From: Alphaproteobacteria bacterium
GTDB lineage: Bacteria; Pseudomonadota; Alphaproteobacteria; Rhodobacterales; Rhodobacteraceae
Direction: 5' to 3'
NCBI GenBank assembly: GCA_030425185.1
Contig: JAUIAU010000029.1
Span: 1-40,498, forward strand
DNA: 40,498 nt
Part shown: piece by piece, positions 37,463-40,498 of the stretch
Position numbering within the stretch: the stretch's first letter is position 1
Layout of the letters: every line of letters starts with the position of its first letter
Translations under genes and position numbers: made by a program
Notes under the pieces: generated by a model
What the model saw: only the letters and a program-made list of their open reading frames with translations
Told to the model about the DNA's origin: nothing
Databases searched by the model: none

Positions 37463-37866
37463 GGTCTTTTCCTCCTTCCGGTTTGTCCTGGCCGCGACCG
37501 CGGCCTTCCATGGGCAACCAAAGGCGGCGGCATAGGCGACCAGACGCACCCGAAGGGCGGAGCGAAGCGGTAGACGGCGAGGACCGTCTTTCTTGATCCG
37601 CGAGGAAGGCCGAAGGCCGGGGAAGAAAGTCGGGCAGCGCCGTTGCGACGGGAGACGCCGACGCCATGTTTGCCCAGTTCAGGAAGGCCCGACGGTCACG
37701 GCCAGCCGGAAGGTTGGAAAGCCCCCGAGTGAGCATGCGAGCATGCTGGCATGCCAGAATGCTGGGACACGTCAGCTGAGGGGATGGCGGACAGAAGGCG
37801 GAATGTCGGCACAGGGTGAAGAGCAAAGAAAAGCCCCTGCCGCAGGTACGACAGGGGCCAGCCGGA
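37463..37866. promoter_or_regulatory. Leader/intergenic region with shared repeats
   Basis: A 404-bp region with no confident gene. It contains a 30-bp repeat (37599-37628) identical to one at 38894-38923, flanked by further imperfect similarity over about 100 bp or more. It also holds a GCATGC-rich 23-bp motif (37732-37754) nearly identical to 39804-39826. The far end holds the terminator of the next gene. A promoter for the 76-aa gene should lie here, reading leftward. Confidence 0.5.
37825..37858 (-). terminator. Terminator of the 170-aa gene
   Basis: A GCCCCTG/CAGGGGC stem (37833-37839 with 37852-37858) followed on the minus strand by TTTTCTTT. It begins 8 bp after the stop codon of the 170-aa gene. 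Confidence 0.85.
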
Positions 37867-38379
37867 TCAGGCGTAGGGGATCTCGGCCACGTTGTCGCCG
37901 GGCCAGTAGAACTCCGTCACGAAGTAGCCAAGGCGGTTCACGGTGTGGAAGCCGCTCAGGATATGCAGCGTGTCATCCTCGCCCGAGACGAGCGTCCAGA
38001 CGCATCCCGGATGGGCGGCCTGTACGGCGTCCAGCTCCGCGCCGCAGGTCTCGAACATCAGCCCGTCGCATGGGGCGTCCGGACGGAGAGTGTTCTTCAG
38101 CGGGCAGTAGGTGTCGGCCCAGTCGTCGAAGTCGCTCGGCGGCGTTGGCTCGACATCGCCGATGAAATAGGTCGTCAGGTCATGCTGCTCGCCTTCGGAT
38201 GGACCGGCATCGGGAAGCTCGCCATTGATGAACCTGTCCAGCGCGACACCCTCAGGGTCATCCGCGTCGGCGGGGACGTGGTAGCGGTAGACGACGAGCT
38301 CTTCGACGGTCACCGCGACAAGGCGGGGTGGTTGGGTCTTGCCTTCAGCGGCGGCGGTATTGGTCTTCAAATCAGTCAT
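37867..38379 (-). CDS. Hypothetical protein (170 aa), plasmid/ICE accessory
   Basis: A 170-residue acidic protein (MTDLKTNTAAAEGKTQPPRL, then VEELVVYRYHVPADADDPEG), with Cys residues in DTYCPLKN and FETCGAEL and a C-terminal HTVNRLGYFVTEFYWPGDNV. There is no signal peptide or membrane segment. I do not recognise a named family. The ATG has AAGGA upstream (about 10 bases) and the gene has its own terminator. It stands among other short plasmid-type genes and could be an anti-restriction or host-control protein, but this is only a guess from context. Confidence 0.75.
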   Translation of the reverse strand: MTDLKTNTAAAEGKTQPPRLVAVTVEELVVYRYHVPADADDPEGVALDRFINGELPDAGPSEGEQHDLTTYFIGDVEPTPPSDFDDWADTYCPLKNTLRPDAPCDGLMFETCGAELDAVQAAHPGCVWTLVSGEDDTLHILSGFHTVNRLGYFVTEFYWPGDNVAEIPYA

Positions 38380-38415
38380 GGTCAAAATTCCTTATTCAAA
38401 ATGTCTTGGGGTAAA

Positions 38416-38440
38416 GCCGCCCGCCGTGATGGCGGGCGGC
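38416..38440 (-). terminator. Hairpin after the DUF736 gene
   Basis: A perfect 10-bp stem (38416-38425 with 38431-38440), 5-nt loop, followed on the minus strand by TTTA. The T-run is short, so it is a possible but weak terminator. Confidence 0.55.
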
Positions 38441-38453
38441 GTTGGTGGCAAGC

Positions 38454-38750
38454 TTAGCGGCTCCAGATGAGGGCAAATCCCTTGTCCTGCTGCTCGACCA
38501 GGTTGGCGTAGATCGGAGCGGCGAAGCTCGGGTCGTCCAGCTTGACCGAGATGTACTCGTTGCCGCCCTTGCTGGTGCGGTGCCAGGCCGCGCCGATTTC
38601 AACTGCGCCCGCCTTGATGCGGAAGTCCGGGGCGGTGTCGGCGGATTTCTCGACGCTGCTCACGGTGACCTTGGTGGCCTTCAGGCCGAGGGTCTGGATG
38701 GTGCCGGCGAAGCCGTTGTCGGTTTTGGTGAAGGTGCCGATGGTTGCCAT
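38454..38750 (-). CDS. DUF736 family protein
   Basis: A 98-residue protein beginning MATIGTFTKTDNGFAGTIQT, with APDFRIKAGAVEIGAAWHRT and the terminal FAAPIYANLVEQQDKGFALI. This is the typical DUF736 pattern (GTFTKT...G.I.TL, DFRI, GAAW). DUF736 proteins are common on alphaproteobacterial plasmids and integrative elements; their function is unknown. The start ATG has GGAGA upstream. The upstream extension of the open frame to 39008 crosses the shared leader repeat and is rejected. Confidence 0.9.
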   Translation of the reverse strand: MATIGTFTKTDNGFAGTIQTLGLKATKVTVSSVEKSADTAPDFRIKAGAVEIGAAWHRTSKGGNEYISVKLDDPSFAAPIYANLVEQQDKGFALIWSR

Positions 38751-39201
38751 TTTGATAGTCTCCTTTGTTTGGTGTCTGGGGGTCGCGCCCTTCGCGACCT
38801 TTCCATGGCCAATGTCAGAGACCGTCAAAGACCGGGCCTGCACCCGCAGGGCTGAAACGAAGTGGAGGACGGCAAGCGGGCTGTTTCTTGTTTCGCGAGG
38901 AAGGCCGAAGGCCGGGGAAGAAACCGACCGTGCGCCGTTGCAGGCGCGGGCGACGGGCTCAAATGTGGCCATAACAGGAAAGGACGTGAGGGGATGCGAC
39001 CGCGCCAAACATTCAGGGGCTAAAGATGGCGACCTCGATCACCGCGCCCGACACGCTGCGGCCCGCGCGCAATCCCCTTGGTCTAGCCATCATGTTGCTG
39101 GTGAAGCGTCACAAGAAAACGCCCGCCCTGGCTGGAAGCCAAGACGGGCTGTAATCGGCAATGGTGGCCGTCACCGCAACAGGTGGCGAACGGTACAAAT
39201 C
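38751..39201. promoter_or_regulatory. Leader/intergenic region of the DUF736 gene
   Basis: A 451-bp region. It contains the second copy of the 30-bp repeat (38894-38923) with flanking similarity to 37474-37650 (for example CCATGG near the gene and CACCCG...AGGGC), then a terminator for the gene on its right (39113-39149). No convincing gene is seen. Promoters for the DUF736 gene should lie here, reading leftward. Confidence 0.5.
39113..39149 (-). terminator. Terminator of the small membrane protein gene
   Basis: A 13-bp stem (39121-39133 with 39137-39149, including G-U pairs) with a 3-nt loop, followed on the minus strand by GTTTTCTT. It lies about 50 bp downstream of the stop codon. Confidence 0.75.
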
Positions 39202-39387
39202 TCAGTCGCGGCGCGTCCCGCCGAAAAGCGCTCCGAACAGCTTACCTGTCAGCCACAGGACAAGTGCCCCGACGGGAATGACGAACGGCGCACCGAGCAG
39301 CACCCAGCCCACGGCATCGATGTTGCCCGTGACATTGGCAGCGAATGCGGCCACGACGAGAATGAGAATGGCGGCGATGATCTGCAT
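39202..39387 (-). CDS. Small membrane protein (61 aa)
   Basis: A 61-residue protein with two membrane helices (IIAAILILVVAAFAAN and VGWVLLGAPFVIPVGALVLW) and a short positively charged tail (FGALFGGTRRD). The family is not recognised. I chose the ATG 39385-39387 because GGGAGG lies about 10 bases upstream; an earlier in-frame start exists at 39522. It has its own terminator. It probably sits in the inner membrane; role unknown. Confidence 0.65.
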   Translation of the reverse strand: MQIIAAILILVVAAFAANVTGNIDAVGWVLLGAPFVIPVGALVLWLTGKLFGALFGGTRRD

Positions 39388-39481
39388 GGGGAAACCCTCC
39401 CTGAACATGAGTGGCGGCACCAAGCCCGACCGGGCCGCCCGCGCCCTGCCTTGTTGGGGGCCAGCGCGGTCAGCTTGGCGG

Positions 39482-39844
39482 TCAGGCCAGCACCCGGCCC
39501 TTGTCGGCAGCCTCGGCGGCATAGGCCGTCAGGCTTTTGGTCGGCTTGAAATGCTGGTCCCGCTCGATGCGCAGACCACCCGGACCACGCACGGCGGCAA
39601 GCTCCGACAAGCGCACGCTTCCGACCTCGGGGCATCCGAAACCAAGATCGCAAAGTCCGAAGGCGATATCCGGGTCTTCCGGGTCCAGTTCAGAGAGCAA
39701 CCACGTTGCCGCGCCCCACGGGCAGAACAGTTTGACCACAGGCCAGAAGTCCTGGGTATTGCCGTCCTCGGCGATATGTTTGGCATTGGCCGTCCCGTTG
39801 GCCAGCATGCGCGCATGCTGGCATGCTGTAAGCAGAGTGTTCAT
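39482..39844 (-). CDS. DUF2958 family protein
   Basis: A 120-residue protein matching DUF2958: VVKLFCPWGAATWLLSELDP, then EDPDIAFGLCDLGFGCPEVG, SVRLSELAAVRGPGGLRIER and DQHFKPTKSLTAYA. DUF2958 is a plasmid/ICE-associated family of unknown function, often beside DUF736. The N-terminus (MNTLLTACQHARMLANG) corresponds to the usual LLT...LLANG, so the start is likely right, and the DNA there contains the GCATGC-rich palindrome. AAGGA lies about 12 bases before the ATG. Confidence 0.88.
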   Translation of the reverse strand: MNTLLTACQHARMLANGTANAKHIAEDGNTQDFWPVVKLFCPWGAATWLLSELDPEDPDIAFGLCDLGFGCPEVGSVRLSELAAVRGPGGLRIERDQHFKPTKSLTAYAAEAADKGRVLA

Positions 39845-40281
39845 TGTCGATGTGTCCTTCCGTCGAGTTGTTCAATTCTGCGAAGGACACCCACGCCCCG
39901 CGCATGAACCTCTGCCCAGCGGCGAGCGACGACGACAAACCAGTGACAACAGGGAGAATAGGCGCTCAGGCGGCGAAGCGCCGATATCCGACGGGCTCCA
40001 AGAGAGCCGCGCCGCGAAGCGGCGGCATCCGGCCAACACGGGACCCCCGACTTGATCGGGGGGAAAGGAGCGGGCAGGCCGGACGGCGACCTTTGGAAAG
40101 CCCGTCGAGGTCGGCACAAGCTGGACAGAGAGGTTTCAAGCGCGAAGCGCGACAACACATATCAACCCCGTCCCGCAGGGACGACATTATGGGGCGTTAC
40201 GGGGTATCCCCGTTCGAAGGGGTGACGGAAAACGCCGAAAGGCGGTTGCAGACAGGGGAAGATGTTCCCCCAAGTATCGCG
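39845..40281. other. Noncoding stretch with many short hairpins
   Basis: No convincing gene. It contains GC-stem hairpins with GAA loops (near 39972, 40012 and 40139), a 7-bp hairpin CCCCCGA/TCGGGGG (40044-40050 with 40056-40062), and further small palindromes near 40168 and 40203. They resemble the short palindromic repeats of alphaproteobacterial plasmids. The leftmost part should hold the promoter of the DUF2958 gene. Confidence 0.4.
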
Positions 40282-40498
40282 TGTTGATGTTATTCTGGAC
40301 AGGATTAGCTTGAAACAGAAACCACGAGGGAAGATGAGTACATGCTTGGAACTGCGGCTGGAGTCTTTGATCTATCTGTCACATCCCGTGAGGTAGTATG
40401 GCTGTTTCCTGAACAGTTCGGGTTTGATCGTGTACCAATCCTTCATCGCCTGCAAGGGTGACCTGCTGCACAAGGCTGATTGCGGGAGTTTCTGGTTG
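40282..40498 (-). mobile_element. IS481/IS3-like insertion sequence, one end only
   Basis: The transposase 3' end (see CDS) is followed by about 90 bp reaching a TGTTGATGTTATTCTGGACA start at 40282 that looks like an IS terminal end (TGTTGATGT...). The other end and any target duplication are beyond the window, so the boundary is inferred. Confidence 0.5.
40372..40498 (-). CDS. IS481/IS3-type transposase, C-terminal fragment (5' end outside window)
   Basis: The frame runs in from the right edge and stops with TAG at 40372-40374, so about 41 residues are visible. They end LQAMKDWYTIKPELFRKQPY then YLTGCDR, which resembles the C-terminal tail of IS481/IS3-type integrase-core transposases (P-x-Q-A-x-x-x-W...PELF...Y...G-x-D). 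The start and the catalytic DDE residues are outside the window, so it cannot be judged intact. Confidence 0.7.
   Translation of the reverse strand, partial: NQKLPQSALCSRSPLQAMKDWYTIKPELFRKQPYYLTGCDR

Noticed and set aside
37098-37826. 242-codon minus-strand frame across the 76-aa gene
   Set aside because: Out of frame with a well-supported small gene that has its own ribosome-binding site and terminator.
40343-40462. Short plus-strand frame at the right edge
   Set aside because: Opposite to the transposase-like frame; no family signal.

Overview
The window looks like a chromosome of a high-GC alphaproteobacterium of the Rhodobacterales (Rhodobacteraceae-like). This is inferred from the strongly GC-biased third codon positions, a DksA that keeps only one of the four zinc-finger cysteines, a DUF2927 lipoprotein, and the yajC-secD-secF-Mth938 gene order. 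No 16S gene is present, so the genus cannot be named.

Bases 1-26979 are core-type chromosome, densely packed with many 4-bp ATGA stop/start overlaps. In order they hold: a DUF2927 lipoprotein and a GNAT acetyltransferase (minus); two small unknown genes; exonuclease III; an FAD monooxygenase; dksA with its terminator; a MoxR-type ATPase; serS; a membrane-anchored pentapeptide-repeat protein encoded by a 30-bp minisatellite; an exported DsrE-like protein; the secretion cluster yajC-secD-secF followed by a TauE/SafE permease, an Mth938-fold protein, a small membrane protein and a DedA protein; ribonuclease D; a second GNAT; purM-purN; a tRNA with a CAT anticodon (probably Ile2); a ClpP-like membrane protein; an exported caspase-like protein with a peptidoglycan-binding domain; a CoA-transferase/citryl-CoA-lyase pair; a gamma-carbonic-anhydrase-like protein; an EnvZ-type histidine kinase; a metallo-beta-lactamase-fold hydrolase; and tRNA-Asn(GTT) with a strong terminator.

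Directly after tRNA-Asn the base composition drops and the gene content becomes mobile. Bases 26980-40498 are read as one side of a mobilizable element integrated at the tRNA-Asn 3' end. It carries a small excisionase-like DNA-binding protein, a VirD4/TraG coupling protein, a three-gene restriction-modification or defence operon (two methyltransferase-type polypeptides and a GIY-YIG/helicase protein), a ParD antitoxin with no ParE, a MOBP-type relaxase, a MobC-like protein and a probable oriT region. Five small accessory genes typical of alphaproteobacterial plasmids and ICEs follow (two recognised as DUF736 and DUF2958), several with their own terminator. The last ~220 bp hold the 3' end of an IS481/IS3-like transposase. 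No integrase, replication gene or type IV secretion channel is visible, so the other end of the element lies outside the window.

The most interesting system is the operon at 29410-34188. The first methyltransferase polypeptide has a good SAM-binding motif but no NPPY motif. The second has NPPY but an atypical SAM motif. They are followed by an 848-residue protein that joins a GIY-YIG-like domain to a superfamily 2 helicase. This looks like a split-methyltransferase restriction or defence system carried as cargo between the coupling-protein and relaxase genes.
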